Shown: positions 24,129 through 35,433, counted from the first letter of the stretch. The stretch is DNA of 64,000 nucleotides from Cladorrhinum sp. PSN259 (GCA_033725935.1 MU867077.1:540317-604316), one strand, 5' to 3'. Notes: generated by a model from the sequence alone, not told the origin. Translations and numbers: made by a program.

Positions 24129-26255
24129 ATGGTCTATTGTGGGAAACCAAGCAAAGGATGCTCCAACTGCCGGGAACGAAAGATTCGCGTAAGTGTCTTG
24201 TCCTGCTACAAACTATTTTTGCCACTCTATCGATCCGATATAATACGCCGTGTTCTCCATATCTCTTCGACGCCATGTTAACACCGTGCCTAGTGTGACC
24301 AAAGGCTCAACGGATGCGGCCAATGCGAAAAGAGACAGCAAAAATGCCCGGGCTATCGGAATCTCGTGGACCTCATGTTCCGCGATGAGAGCTCACACGT
24401 TATCAAGAAGGCCAAGGCGCGGGCCCGGAAAAAGGGGGCCAACCTCACCGTCGAGCCAGCTACACCATCAACCAGCTCCGAGGGAAGGTTATCAATGACA
24501 CCCGAACCCCGCTCACGCACCTTGTCGATATTCGTACCCGCGACTCCGGTACCGAGCACCCCAACCGACAATTGCGTCTGGCCATACGACGACAGTCTGC
24601 TCATGTCGCCCGAATCAGGAAGTTGGCCAGTAACACCCCCGGCCATGGCACGGTTGTACAATCTTGCCCCATCGTGCCAAGAGCAAGGCGTTGGCTACTT
24701 CTTTTCTAGATATGTCAATAATGAGGAGACGGCGTGCCATCAAAATTTTGACTTTCTCAGAGATGTATGGAAGTCATCCTCAACAGATCCCGAGCGCCAG
24801 GTTGATGGGGTCCTCGCCAGCATGACAGCTGTTGGGCTGATGGGAATGGCCAGCTTGACACGATCCGGCGATTTGATGGATGCCGCAAGAAAGTCATATG
24901 GGACTGCATTGGGGCTAACAAAGGATGCCTTGAAGGATCCGGCCGAAGCTATCAAGGATAGCACCATGCTCTCGATTCTCATCCTCGGTGTCTTCGAGAT
25001 GATGGTAGAAAACCCAACTAGGGATCGGACCGTCCAGGCATTCCAGGAGCACGTCAACGGCGCCGCGGCACTGGCAAGGATGAGAGGGCCTGCTCAGTTT
25101 CAGACTCGAGCGGGCAGGAGGATGTTCTCGATGCTTTGCCAGAGAGTCATTATCAGTTGTGCGCAGAGAGACGTGCCGATGCCACAGCCATTAATAGAGC
25201 TTTGGCATGAGATGGCAAAAACGCTGGACCCCGAAAACCCAACACGACGATTGATGCCTTTGGTATGGCAGGTGCTGCAGCTGCGATCCGACATCAAGCA
25301 GGGAAACCTGACGGATCCAGAAATTATCATCTCCCAACTCCTTACCATCGAGAACGAGTTTGAGAAGTTGACCACTAGCCTTCCCCTATCATGGCAGTAC
25401 CGAACTTTCAAAGTGACCCAATACCACCCGGCCGTTTACGGGGGCTACTGCCACCTTTACACATCGATACACCAGGCCAACCTCTGGAACTGTATTCGGA
25501 CCACCCGAATCCTTCTCCTCGAGACCATCATCTCGGAGGTTTATAACCAGTTCTATACTTTCGCCTCCCATTTTGCTTCAAGCCAATACCTCCAAGAATT
25601 AAACAAGGCGCGGCGGAAGTTGAAAAGGGTAGTGGCGGATGTAGCTGCCAGTGTGCCTCAGCACATGGGCCTCATAGACTCGGACGGTACCATCGAAAGT
25701 CTTATTCCTGGATCTACCAGAATCACAACTGTCGAAGTTCTTCAGACTCCCAGCCCGCCCACTTCCCCATCAGCAAGATCAACCGACTCCGGCTACAGTC
25801 CCGCAGAGCCCCGAAGACCTTCAGGGCTAACAATTCTCGACGTGACCAAGGCGCAAGGCGAGGAGGAATCAGAACGATATATGCACCTTGTCTCGGCAAC
25901 CAGCACAGTCGTCTGGCCTCTCTATCTCGTGGGCATGTCGACGGCATGTACGGAGGAGATGAAGACGTATGTGATTGGGAGGTTAAGGACGCTGTACATG
26001 GAGACGAGCATCAAGCAGGCCGATGCGATTGCCAACATTCTAGAAGAGCATGAGACGGCACCAGAGTGGATGCATAACGAGGAGGTCCAAGAGAGACAAG
26101 ATTTTGGTGTTGCTACTGCTCACATGCTGGGTACTCCTCAGTCAGACGACTATGGATTTGCTGGATTGGGATTGGGGCTTTCACCGCTACAAGTGCCATT
26201 ACAATTTGATGAGAGGAGCGTAAACGGGAATATGAATGACTTGCTGTGGGTATGA
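24129..26255 (+). CDS. Zn2Cys6 transcription factor (fungal-specific TF domain 2)
   Basis: DNA-binding regulator with an N-terminal binuclear zinc cluster: CSNCRERKIRC, then DQRLNGCGQCEKRQQKC, spacing C-x2-C-x6-C-x6-C-x2-C-x6-C. Exons 24129-24188 and 24294-26255; 673 residues. The intron (24189-24293, gtaagt...ctag) falls directly before the third cysteine, splitting the zinc cluster; without exon 1 the protein would lack half the motif. A basic linker follows (KKAKARARKKG), then a Pro/Ser/Thr-rich part and from ~170 to the end the helical fungal-specific domain of the PF11951 type (ending with WPLYLVGMSTACTEEMKTYV). No cluster of enzymes adjoins it, so the target genes are unknown. Start chosen as the only ATG that precedes the cluster. 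Confidence 0.92.
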
Positions 26256-26634
26256 AGCAGGAAGTCGGAAGAAAAAAACCCATAAAGGAAAAGGGGTGGC
26301 AGATGATTCCCATAGGTGCGGACTTGTATAACTCTGTTGTTTTGTATATACCATAACGATACTCCATGCAGCATTCAAGCAAGGACATGATGATGAATAC
26401 TAAAGTTTTCGAACCAATCAAGATATACTTGGTAGCCCAATAAAGTGTGATACTGAGAGAAAAGGGGAAGAGCGCTCCTCAAATATACGACCCTGGAACT
26501 ATCGAGGTCGTTTATTGTGGGTCTTGTCACTCAATGCCCCTCCATGATAAACCAACAACCCCGCCATAAATATCCGGCTTTCGCCAACATTCAAGGGGAA
26601 TTCTACAGAGAAATTGCCACAGACACAGCCCATC
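26256..26634. other. Region between Zn2Cys6 gene and KTI12
   Basis: 3' end of the regulator and promoter/leader of KTI12. An open frame extends through this region into KTI12 (first ATG at 26544) but its sequence is not KTI12-like and is better read as leader plus intron. Confidence 0.6.
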
Positions 26635-27644
26635 ATGCCGGTGAGAGCTCACCGTTTTTGGACTTCACTCCCAAGATTTACACATTAGCTAACCTCCTTT
26701 ACAAAAAGATCATAATAGTAACCGGCCTCCCAACCTCGGGTAAATCCCACCGCGCGCAACAGCTTCACTCCTACTTCGCCGAGCGCATTGCTTCTTCTTC
26801 TGAAACGAAAACCAAATACCGACTTCACTTGATATCAGACGATACCCAATCCATTTCTCGAGACGTATACGATCTTTCTACATTACCACAGCACGTCCGG
26901 TCAGCAAACGCGTCAGAAAAAGATGCGCGCGCTTCGATTTACGCCGCGGTGAAGCGGGTGCTTTCCCCAAGGGATATAGTAATATTAGACGGGCTGAACT
27001 ACATCAAGGGGTGGAGGTATCAGCTTCACACCGAGGCGAAAAACCTGGCTACTCCCTCGGTCATACTGCAGATAGGTTGCCCGGTGGACAGGGCAAAGGA
27101 AATCAACGAGCGGGAACAGAGGTACGCCAAGGAGAACTGGGAGAATCTCGTGTTCAGGTATGAAGAGCCCAACCCGATGACGAGGTGGGATTCCCCTCTT
27201 TTTACTATAATATGGGAAGACACGGAGGAGGAAGCAAAGGGTGTGTTTGAAAAGATGTGGGACACGATCGCGGGGGAGAATAAGGTTGTGGTCAAGCCGA
27301 ATCAGAGTACGGTACAGAGGGATAAAGATCCGGGAGGGGACTACTTGTATGTCCTGGAGAAGGAGACGCAGGATATTGTGAAGAAGATTCTGGAGAGGCA
27401 GAATGAGGTCGGAGAGGGCGGGGAGGTTAGGTTACCAAAGGGAGGGAATGATGGCGAGGAGGAGTTGGTGATAGAGCTGCCAGGGAAGAAAGTGGGACTG
27501 CCGCAGTTGCAGAGGTATAGGAGGGCGTTTGTCGCCATGAATAGAGGCGGGATAGGGTTGGAGATGGTCGGAAAGTTGCAGGCGGGGAGGTTGAGGGAGA
27601 GTTTTGTTGGGTATTTGAATGATGCCTTTGAGAAGGATGACTAG
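26635..27644 (+). CDS. KTI12: Elongator-associated ATPase Kti12
   Basis: P-loop ATPase related to O-phosphoseryl-tRNA kinase; binds Elongator and tRNA and is needed for wobble-uridine modification. Best model: exon 1 is only ATG CCG (26635-26640), intron 26641-26708 (gtgaga, GCTAAC branch, aaaag), exon 2 26709-27644; 313 residues, the same length as yeast Kti12. The join gives MPIIIVTGLPTSGKSHRA, matching the family start, where the P-loop lies about ten residues from the N-terminus. Further family features: LISDDTQS, ILDGLNYIKGWRYQLHTEAK, REQRYAKENWENLVFRYEEPNPMTRWDSPLF, and C-terminal LPQLQRYRRAFV. The unspliced alternative from ATG 26544 adds ~57 unrelated residues and is unlikely. Converges on SEC63. 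Confidence 0.92.
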
Positions 27645-28015
27645 ATGAGAGAGAGACATTCAAGTATTCGAGGCTCCCATGGAACGGTAACTTTGTCATC
27701 AACACATTGATTGATCTGTTGAAAATGGGTCTGAAGGCTTGCTCCCTCAACATAGCCTGGCACACAAAACATCATACATACAAGACACCATTGATCATTA
27801 ACAGGCCCAATCGACCTGAAGTTCAAGTATTTCGGATATACCCATGCCTTCAGTAATTGAAGTTACTTCCCCATTTCCAATCATCTACACCCCACTCGCC
27901 AATCAAGCCCACGAGTCAAACCATGAAGGGAAAGAAAACCATAAAAACCCCAACCGTTTTTAGAAGCACGCACACGAAGAGTACTAAAACAAAATAACTT
28001 CACCACGCCTCTAAA
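27645..28015. other. Convergent 3' region KTI12 / SEC63
   Basis: 371 bases between two converging stop codons; nothing beyond expected 3' UTR sequence is seen. Confidence 0.55.
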
Positions 28016-30208
28016 CTATGACTCATCCTCTGTATCCGTGTTAGTAGCACTGGTATCACCATCTTCTTCATCATCGTCCGTCCCGCTCTCCTCATCACTC
28101 TCTTCTTCCTCCTCTACTTGCTTCTTAACCTTAGGCTTCAGCGGTACGCCTCCCTTGGCTGCGTGCATTATACCCGCAATGGAATCTAATTCTCTGGTCA
28201 GTATATTTCCTTCGTCAAAGAGATCCTGGATTGAAAACCTACCCTCTTCGGGTTCACTGATCTCATCCTCCACCACCTGGTCCATCTCGGCTGCCCTGCT
28301 CGCATCCTCCACGATCAACGTCACCTCCATCTTGGTATCAAACCCAACGTAGCTATCACAAACGGCGTGCATGACAAACGTGTAATGCCCAGACTGGGGC
28401 GGAGCTTGGAACTGAGCCTTGAGGGTCTGCATTGCAAACGTTGGCGTCTTGCCGTCGGCCTCAAAGATCGGCTTATCAAACTGCGCAAAAGTGAAAGGAG
28501 GAACCGCAACTCTGCCCTGCTTTGAGTCTGTCAAGAAAACATGCCACCTGGGTGAGTGATCCCTCGAGAAATACGGTGCCGCAACGAGAGGAGCAGAGAT
28601 GGGCTCTTCCTCTGCAGATTCATAAATAGGTTTGCCCTTTTCGTCCTTTCCAACCTGCTTCTTGACCTTGCGACCGAGAATAGCATCCAAGTCGTCCTCT
28701 GCGGGATCAATATCCTCGAGATCAAGGGGATCGACCTCGGGAACATTTTCACTGCCTGGGGGAACAAATCGGCCCTTGACAACCAAAGTGACTAGAGATG
28801 AAGGAAGGATGAACCGTTCTCCAGTAACCTTGAAGTAAGCCTTTGCGACACGGAAGAATGGGAGCTGCTTGGCGACTGAGACGGCCTCGTTGTACTGCTC
28901 GTTGGTGAGAAGACCCTTGCCGACTACCAGGGCGCGTCTCTTGGCGTCTGGCCTGTCCATAAAGTCTTGTACGTTGGTGTGAATTCTTGAATCGCCATCA
29001 ACAGCCTTGACAACGGCCGGGGTGAAGTAAGGAAGCTGAAGAAGAGGTGAAGACTTGGGAGGGAGCGCTTGAATCAGGAGCTGGCTGGCGTAGTAGGATG
29101 CCAAGAGAGGAGCAGTGTTCATATATGCAAGAGAGATGGCGGTAAACGACTTGTTGAGAGACTCTGCAATAGGAGCAACGGCGAACTTGGCCTTGTTCAG
29201 AGCGGGGTCGTCGAGCTCGACACGTCCAAGATAAGCCCAAAGCAGCGCCAATGCCTTCCTCTGCGGGCCGCTCTCAACATCCTCAAGCCTCTCCTTGTCT
29301 TTGAGAGAAAGACCGCCAGCGAATGGTGTAAGCTCACCCTCGGCCAGAATTCTTGATTCCAACTTGGCAAGGCCCGTGTCAGCCTTGTCTCCCTTGAGAA
29401 GCTTCTCATATTCCTGTCCAGTGCTGAGGGCGGCAACGACACCACCCTCGTCGATGTTGTCCTTGTATTCGCGGAACAGTCTATTGGCACTCTCCATGAG
29501 GACACCTTCCTTGGACCTCCTCAAGGTGCCGTACCACCAGGAACCAACCATGTATGGCAGCAAAACACCAAAGAGAACCGAGTAGAGCAGCACAACATAT
29601 TTACCATTGCCGTCCGACACGAGGGCTTTCGGCAGGGCAATATTGATGCTGAAACCTTGCTTTCCATCCGGGTTACCGAACTGAATGTAGTTGTTGCGCA
29701 CCTCCTCATCGGTCAGGGCCTGGTAAGCTTTTGAAATCTCAACATACTTGGTGTTGACGTCTTCGACGGTCTCGTTGATGGCCGCGTTGGGCTTCGCCTT
29801 GTCGGGATGGAACTTGAGAGAAAGCACCTTGTACGCCTTCTTGATTGCTTTCTCGGTCGCGGATTCGGAGATGCCCAAGATGTCGTAGGGATTCCAGACC
29901 TTTTGCGGTGCGGGACCATCAGTCGTCTTGATGAGGTAGAGCATATAGCCCATAACAGACCACCCGCTAATGACAGCTAAAACGAGCCATAGTTTCCTGT
30001 CCTTGCGCTTTTCTTGTGTACGTAGTGATTCGACAATGTCTGTGTGTTTGTGCTTGAAGTTTGTCTTGGTCCGTGGGAACGACGCGGCTGGATCCTGCGA
30101 TCGCTTGACGAGGAGGAACGTCAATGGGAGAGTGATGATGAAAGTGAGAGTGAAGACGAAGAAGGGCCAAAGGTGGCCCTCCTCGTCGTACGTGTAGTCT
30201 GTGCTCAT
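28016..30208 (-). CDS. SEC63: ER translocation protein Sec63 (J-domain)
   Basis: Subunit of the ER post-translational translocon; its lumenal J-domain recruits the Hsp70 Kar2/BiP to the Sec61 channel. Intronless, 730 residues, ATG 30208. Order: TM1 at ~12-34 (WPFFVFTLTFIITLPLTFLLV), TM2 at ~74-94 (LWLVLAVISGWSVMGYMLYLI), lumenal J-domain ~105-175 (NPYDILGISESATEKAIKKAY, catalytic HPD in SLKFHPDKAK), TM3 ~203-225 (VVLLYSVLFGVLLPYMVGSWWY), then the cytosolic Sec63/Brl helical and beta-sandwich domains, and a strongly acidic C-terminal tail (EEEEESDEESGTDDDEEDG) that binds Sec62 in yeast. All expected parts are present. The next gene upstream on the same strand is another J-protein. Confidence 0.97.
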   Translation of the reverse strand: MSTDYTYDEEGHLWPFFVFTLTFIITLPLTFLLVKRSQDPAASFPRTKTNFKHKHTDIVESLRTQEKRKDRKLWLVLAVISGWSVMGYMLYLIKTTDGPAPQKVWNPYDILGISESATEKAIKKAYKVLSLKFHPDKAKPNAAINETVEDVNTKYVEISKAYQALTDEEVRNNYIQFGNPDGKQGFSINIALPKALVSDGNGKYVVLLYSVLFGVLLPYMVGSWWYGTLRRSKEGVLMESANRLFREYKDNIDEGGVVAALSTGQEYEKLLKGDKADTGLAKLESRILAEGELTPFAGGLSLKDKERLEDVESGPQRKALALLWAYLGRVELDDPALNKAKFAVAPIAESLNKSFTAISLAYMNTAPLLASYYASQLLIQALPPKSSPLLQLPYFTPAVVKAVDGDSRIHTNVQDFMDRPDAKRRALVVGKGLLTNEQYNEAVSVAKQLPFFRVAKAYFKVTGERFILPSSLVTLVVKGRFVPPGSENVPEVDPLDLEDIDPAEDDLDAILGRKVKKQVGKDEKGKPIYESAEEEPISAPLVAAPYFSRDHSPRWHVFLTDSKQGRVAVPPFTFAQFDKPIFEADGKTPTFAMQTLKAQFQAPPQSGHYTFVMHAVCDSYVGFDTKMEVTLIVEDASRAAEMDQVVEDEISEPEEGRFSIQDLFDEGNILTRELDSIAGIMHAAKGGVPLKPKVKKQVEEEEESDEESGTDDDEEDGDTSATNTDTEDES

Positions 30209-31477
30209 TTCGGCGGTGCGGCCGGGTAGGCACGACTGTTAGATGAAGCTGGAGTGCGATGCCTGTTCTGAGGATCCTGCGACTGTCTGTTGGTAGGCCT
30301 TTAACTTTTTCTTGTTTTGGGGAAAAGGTGCTCGCACGAACCCGTAATCGTTTGGAAGACGGCGATGCCAAAATGCAAGCAATAGAGAAGAAAAAAAGAT
30401 CAGATACAAATCGATTGGGTATGTGTGAGTGTGTGAAATTGGAATCAAAGACAAAGCCCAAGATTTGAAGCTTGCAATTGCAATGTGGCGGCTTCCACAC
30501 GCCCGCGCTTGCACTTGCGAAAGGAATCGTGGCCTCCAGAATAAGCGTGCAGGGGTCAGAGCTCTAACTGGAAACTCCCGCTGCGGCGCTGATCAAAGGT
30601 ACTCAGTACTTTGACGATAGCCCCGCCATCTGGCAACCTTGCGGTCTTGGCCCGAAGTTACTAAGTACCGAGTACTTTCGGCTACCTCTCATCTCCTTTT
30701 ATCACAAGATACAGATGAATGATAGTTTATAATGAACATTTAACCCCCTCTCTTCCTCCTTACAAGATAAAATTGGAAAGAGAATCACTAATTGAAGAAT
30801 ACAAGACTGAACAAGGTTTACCTAACCTTTGCGTACCTTGTTGACTAAAACCTAAGAGACATCCAGAATCGCGGAGAGTCTGATTCCGTGGAAAACTACA
30901 GTTGTCAGCATCTTCATTCTAGGAGCCTTTGTTGGTCATTGCAAATATCAAAAATATTGCAAAAGATTATCTTTCAGCATTTCTCGTGATTTCATTATCA
31001 TTATAATCATTTGAGATTTCTAGTCTGCGCAAAGAAATACAAGAAAGGAGCTCATGAACAGGAGGGGGAATCAATCATCCAAGAAGTCATCACTAAACAT
31101 ATATGCTTCGTCTTCTCCTCGTCAACATCATCAACTTTGAAACTGGTGGCATGAACTAATACCCGGTTAACCTTTTCCCCCCTTCTATCTGGAATATGCG
31201 GAATAAGAATGCGGACGTTCAATGCTCGGAGAAAAGATCATCATCCCAGATGTCTTCTCTCCCATGTCATAACAGAGGAAAATCAAAGAAACAAAGCCAA
31301 TGTTCAAACGCCTCCTCCCATGTGTCATATGTGATAGTTCGGTGTTGTATGGAAACAGACCAGATTTAGTCTATACCAGAATAAAATAACCCATTCTTGT
31401 TGATGATGATGATGACGACGACGATGATGATGGTGCAAACCCCCTCCTTCTCTTTTTTTCCCCCCAACCTTCGTCCC
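30209..31477. other. SEC63 upstream region and 3' side of the TPR/J gene
   Basis: About 1.27 kb without a gene. It holds the SEC63 promoter, two copies of an AAGTAC..AGTACTT palindrome-like sequence (about 30598-30615 and 30655-30678) and a GAT/GAC microsatellite at 31401-31433 in the probable 3' UTR of the TPR/J-domain gene. Confidence 0.55.
31401..31433. repeat. Trinucleotide microsatellite (GAT/GAC)n
   Basis: Eleven uninterrupted GAT or GAC triplets, non-coding, about 45-75 bases beyond the downstream TAA of the TPR/J-domain frame. Confidence 0.85.
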
Positions 31478-31753
31478 TTAGTGAGCTTTGATGTATTGGG
31501 TTGCCAATCTCATGCAAATGAACACAACGAGGGCTAAACCCACCACCTCAAGTGGGAGCAAGACAATAGCACCTGCCACCACTAGCCAAAATAGCCGCAG
31601 TTTTTCAAACCACTCATCCTTCTTCTCTTGAGCCTGGGCATGCCAGAATGACTGGACATTGGTTGCATTTTGGGGCTCGTCACTGCTGTCGTAGCTCGCC
31701 TCCTCATCATCATCGAACCCGCTATCAGAATCGGTGGCTCCTTCATGGGTTTG
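31478..31753 (-). other. In-frame 91-codon extension after the TGA of the TPR/J gene, with a membrane segment
   Basis: Directly after the TGA (31756-31754) of the TPR/J-domain gene the same frame is open for 91 codons to TAA at 31480-31478. The sequence starts QTHEGATDSDSGFDDDEEAS, an acidic Ser-rich linker of ~35 residues, followed by a charged amphipathic part (AQEKKDEWFEKL) and about 28 mostly hydrophobic residues (LRLFWLVVAGAIVLLPLEVV and on to VFICM), ending in a short basic tail (RLATQYIKAH). No in-frame ATG precedes the membrane segment, so it is not an independent gene. The TGA is followed by CAAAC, which fits five of six positions of the yeast leaky-termination context CA(A/G)N(T/C/G)A. 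Readthrough would give an 820-residue membrane-anchored isoform. Removing the TGA by splicing would need a weak donor; a recent nonsense mutation is the other option. Confidence 0.5.
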
Positions 31754-34072
31754 TCAAGAGTAGTGGAAGTGTTGGCCAGGGAAACCTCCCCTTCCACGGG
31801 AATGACCACCACCGTTGAAGTTGAAACCACCACCGGAGAAGCCACCACCACCACCACCAAACCCTCCACCGCCGCCCATCATGGAGAAGAGGATCTCGGG
31901 ATCGATACCACCGCCCATGCCACCGCCGCCAAACATGTCTGACGGATCTTGCAGGTCCACACCGCTGTCATAACGCTCACGCTTCCTACAATGGCTGTTA
32001 GAAAATCGTAAAGCTCTCAAAAACACAGTTATAGGGGAGCTACATACTGAGGATCGCTCAGAGTCTCGTAAGCCTCGCTGATATCCTTGAAACGTGCCTC
32101 GGCGGTCTTGTCTCCGGGGTTCTTGTCGGGATGGTGGACAATGGCAAGCTTGCGGTATGCCTTCTTAATCTCCGTCTCGGTGGCCGTCTTTTCAATTCCA
32201 AGAATCTTATAGTAGTCCTTGCGGAGCGACTTCTTGAGCTCGAGTTCTGCCTTTCGAATCTCCTTCGCAATGGTCCGATCCTCTGGGTCAAGCTCTTGAA
32301 TAGACTTCCACTCACGGACAGCGGCCTCCCACTTTTCGGCAAGACCCAAAGCGTTGGCCTTGGTCTTGCGAGCCTTGAGATACGAGGGGTCGAGGCTGAC
32401 GGCCTTCTCACAGTCGGTAATGGCCTCTTCGTATTGCTTGAGCTTGAGGCGACACAGGGCCCGATTTTGATAAAGCTTGGAGTTGGTGCCCTTGTTTGAT
32501 GGGTCAATCTCGAGGGCGCTGGTGTACTTGTCGAAAGCCGCTTGCCACCGCCCGGCCTTGTACTCGTTATTACCCTCCTCTTTAGTCTTATCTAGCCTCT
32601 GAACCGTTCGCAGCCACTTGATGGCATCTCTGAAGTCGGGGTCGCAGCTCAGCGCCTTGCGGAAATGTTGGATAGCCTTGTCATTTTCGCCAGTGGCATA
32701 GAGGGCACGTCCGCGGAGCACAAGCGCTTCGGGATCCTGGCTGTTGTATCGAAGCAGGGACATGGCAATATTTTGAGTCTCGCCCAGAGAGTTGACGTCA
32801 CCCATCTTGAGAAGTGCCTCGCCACGCATCAGCTGCCACTTTCTGGGCTTTAGGGCGCCCACTCCGAGCAGCTTCTCAGCCATGTCGAGAGGATGCAATA
32901 CCATTGATGCAGCTGTTCCGTCCTTCAGTGCCAACTGGGCGGCGCGAATATGACGCAGCATCTCTTTGGCAGCCGAAGTATCCTTGGCCGATGGTGCTGG
33001 CTGTATGCGGGCAAAAGTTGCAATGGCCTCCTCGGGCAGACCAATGCTGGTGTAAATGCGAGCCAAACGCAGGAGCATCTTGGAGTTGCGAGGATCGAGA
33101 TCAACTGATCTCCTGCAGTCTTCGAGGGCATCGTTCCACTTGCCAGCAGCCATGTAGGCCGCAGCCCGGTTGCCTAGATAGGTCGCAGAAACGGGCTGGA
33201 GGTTCACGGCTAGTATATTTCGTTAGTGTCTGGCAAATGCTTTCGATCAAGAAACTGAGAGGAGGTGGTTTCGGCTCACCCTTGGTGTAGTACTCAACGG
33301 CACGGAGGTACTCGCCGGCCTTGAAGAGCTTGTTTCCCTCATTTTTGAAAGACTCAGCCTGCTCGGCTTCTGTCTGCACAGGACTGGAAGGCTGAGAACG
33401 GTGGGGCGGCGGGGCGGGGACGAATTCGTCAGCAGCGCCGTTTGACTTTGTCGAGGCATCAGCACCGTTGGAGATGGGCACCGTGAAGGAGTTTGCGTGA
33501 GGCGGCGGGGATGGTTTTACTGATGGCTGCTGGCCATTGGCGAGATCCTTGTCGACGTCCATTGAGTTCCGATTGCTCATGTTCATGCTCATGGCAGACA
33601 GTTCCGACAGTCGCTTGCGGTCGCGCTCCTCGGGAGGAAGGTTGAGAGGGTGCTCGTCTGGATCGACCTTCTTTCGGCGGGAGGACGACGAGATGCGGGA
33701 TGAGCGCGAGGAGGGGTGGTTTCCAGATGGTGGTTTTGACTCGCGTGCGTGTGCATGCGGCGAGGAGGGTCGGTGTGATTTTTTGGTGGGGGACCGGGAA
33801 GGCCCTGGGGCAGGGACGGGACCTGTTGGAGCTGCCTTTTGGGTTGGCAGAGGAGGCAGGTCTCGTTTTGTGGGCGAAGACGCCTTTAATGGCACTGGTG
33901 GCGGCTGGTGGTGCTGCGACGTCTCCTGCTGCACACTGGAATATGAAGGAGGGGGGTGAGGAGGGGGGTAATCGAAATTCAGCGGGTGGCTGTTGTTAAT
34001 GTTCCCGGGATCCTCATCCACCTCGTCCGGGGCGTTGGGTTTCTTGGACGAAGAACGAGAGAAAAACTTCAT
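31754..34072 (-). CDS. TPR and J-domain co-chaperone (DNAJC7-like)
   Basis: Co-chaperone bridging Hsp70/Hsp90, of the DNAJC7/TPR2 type. Exons 34072-33280, 33209-32048, 31985-31754; 728 residues. Introns 33279-33210 (gtgagc...ctag) and 32047-31986 (gtatgt...gtag) join YYTKG to [20 protein letters not shown] and LSDPQ to [10 protein letters not shown]. Residues 1-~235 are disordered, rich in Pro, Ser, Arg. TPR repeats follow to ~600 ([60 protein letters not shown]). The J-domain at ~615-680 has its HPD in [12 protein letters not shown] Gly/Phe-rich tail ends in GQHFHYS before TGA. The Gly/Phe-rich ending would be a normal C-terminus, yet the frame continues (separate entry). Same strand as SEC63, 1.5 kb apart from it. 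Confidence 0.93.
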
Positions 34073-35433
34073 TTGTGAGTGGGTTCCGCAAAGCTTAACA
34101 CTAAAAAATCGTCCCGATTCCCTGCCTATATGCGACTGCCAGGCACGGTTGGGGGACCACTACACAAAGAAAAGTGTACGGTCACCTCAAGCAGCACAGC
34201 AGCCGTGGCTTTCCGGCAAGGTTCTACCCTTTTGGATGCGAAACCCTTTTCTTGCAGGTAGCTTTTGTATGAGGATTTGGGGGGCGAGGTACCTGCAACC
34301 TTTTTTTTCGAACCCGTCAAATGGAACCGTGGAAACTGGCCGAAAATCTCAAGATAAAAATGTATAGTATCCGATGGATAAGAAATGCAAGATGGATGCA
34401 AGATGCAAGCACACACTTGTCACTGAGAGTATCCGTATTCCGTAGTGTGACGGTCACCGCAAGAAAGTCGGAGAAAAGAAAGTCTGGAGGTCGGGAAAAG
34501 GCAGCAATATCGAAAGGGTTTAGACAGAATCCAAGGTCGGTCCTCCTCCCAAGGGGCTCCAACTTTCCAAGGGCTCCGACGGCTCCAGCTGGCAGTTCCC
34601 AGTTAAACTCAACATGAACCCAGTCGCTCCAGTCGTCATCCAGTCAGCCAGTGGTTCCTTGCCCTTCAAACAGAAAAAATATTGAGCTGGCTGGGGTTGC
34701 TCTGGAAATCTGGAGACAGCTCGCAGTGCATGGAAGCGGATTGGAGCGAATTGGAGCCTTGTCCACCGCCCCATGGCTATCACTGGCCAGTGGCCAACAA
34801 AAGAAAAAACCCAGCGCCTGCATGGATGGATCTAAAGTAAGGTACACTTTGCTTCACTGGGCAGCAATTCGGCAGTCTTGTTCAATGGTGCCTCGTTTAA
34901 ATCATAGGAAAATGCAAATGTCGGGGGGTTTGACACACCGGTTCTCGAACCTTCTGTGGGCCGGCCCGTCCGCAGTCGGCGTTGTCTTCCACAACAATTC
35001 CAATACTTTTGGGGATTTTGTGTCAAAGTCTGATGCGGTGCCAATGGCGCCCCGTTTGTCAGTGTCGGGCCCACGGTGTCATCTGTTTCTTATCAATTCG
35101 TGTCACTGTCCGTGGGTTTCCAAGCTTTCCCAGTTGGGATTTTAGGGAACTGGCCACAAGACACAATCATCAGACGGGATGACAGCAGCGCTTCCCGCGG
35201 GTATCTGTTTGGTGAACAATTTCGGCATCACCCCTCATTTGTGAAAACGATATAAAAAGAGTGACAGACAGACAAATGCCAACCTCTCCCCGCCAGCCAG
35301 CCAGTGAGCGCCAAACTCATACACGTTTACATACATAAAAATAGAAGATCATTGCCCCTAGGGCAAGCCTCGTTATTGGTCATCACTACCCATTACTACC
35401 TAGAAAGAATTATACACTTATCGATTTGTTTAC
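34073..35433. other. Upstream region of TPR/J gene and 3' side of the light-chain gene
   Basis: 1.36 kb with no supported coding region on either strand. It should contain the TPR/J-domain promoter; an exact heat-shock element was not found. Confidence 0.55.

Noticed and set aside
26517..26634. In-frame N-terminal extension of KTI12
   Set aside because: Sequence is unlike the family; the two-codon exon model restores the conserved start and length.
30598..30678. Two AAGTAC..AGTACTT palindrome-like sequences
   Set aside because: Short near-palindromes of this type recur in fungal intergenic DNA and do not mark a gene or element here.
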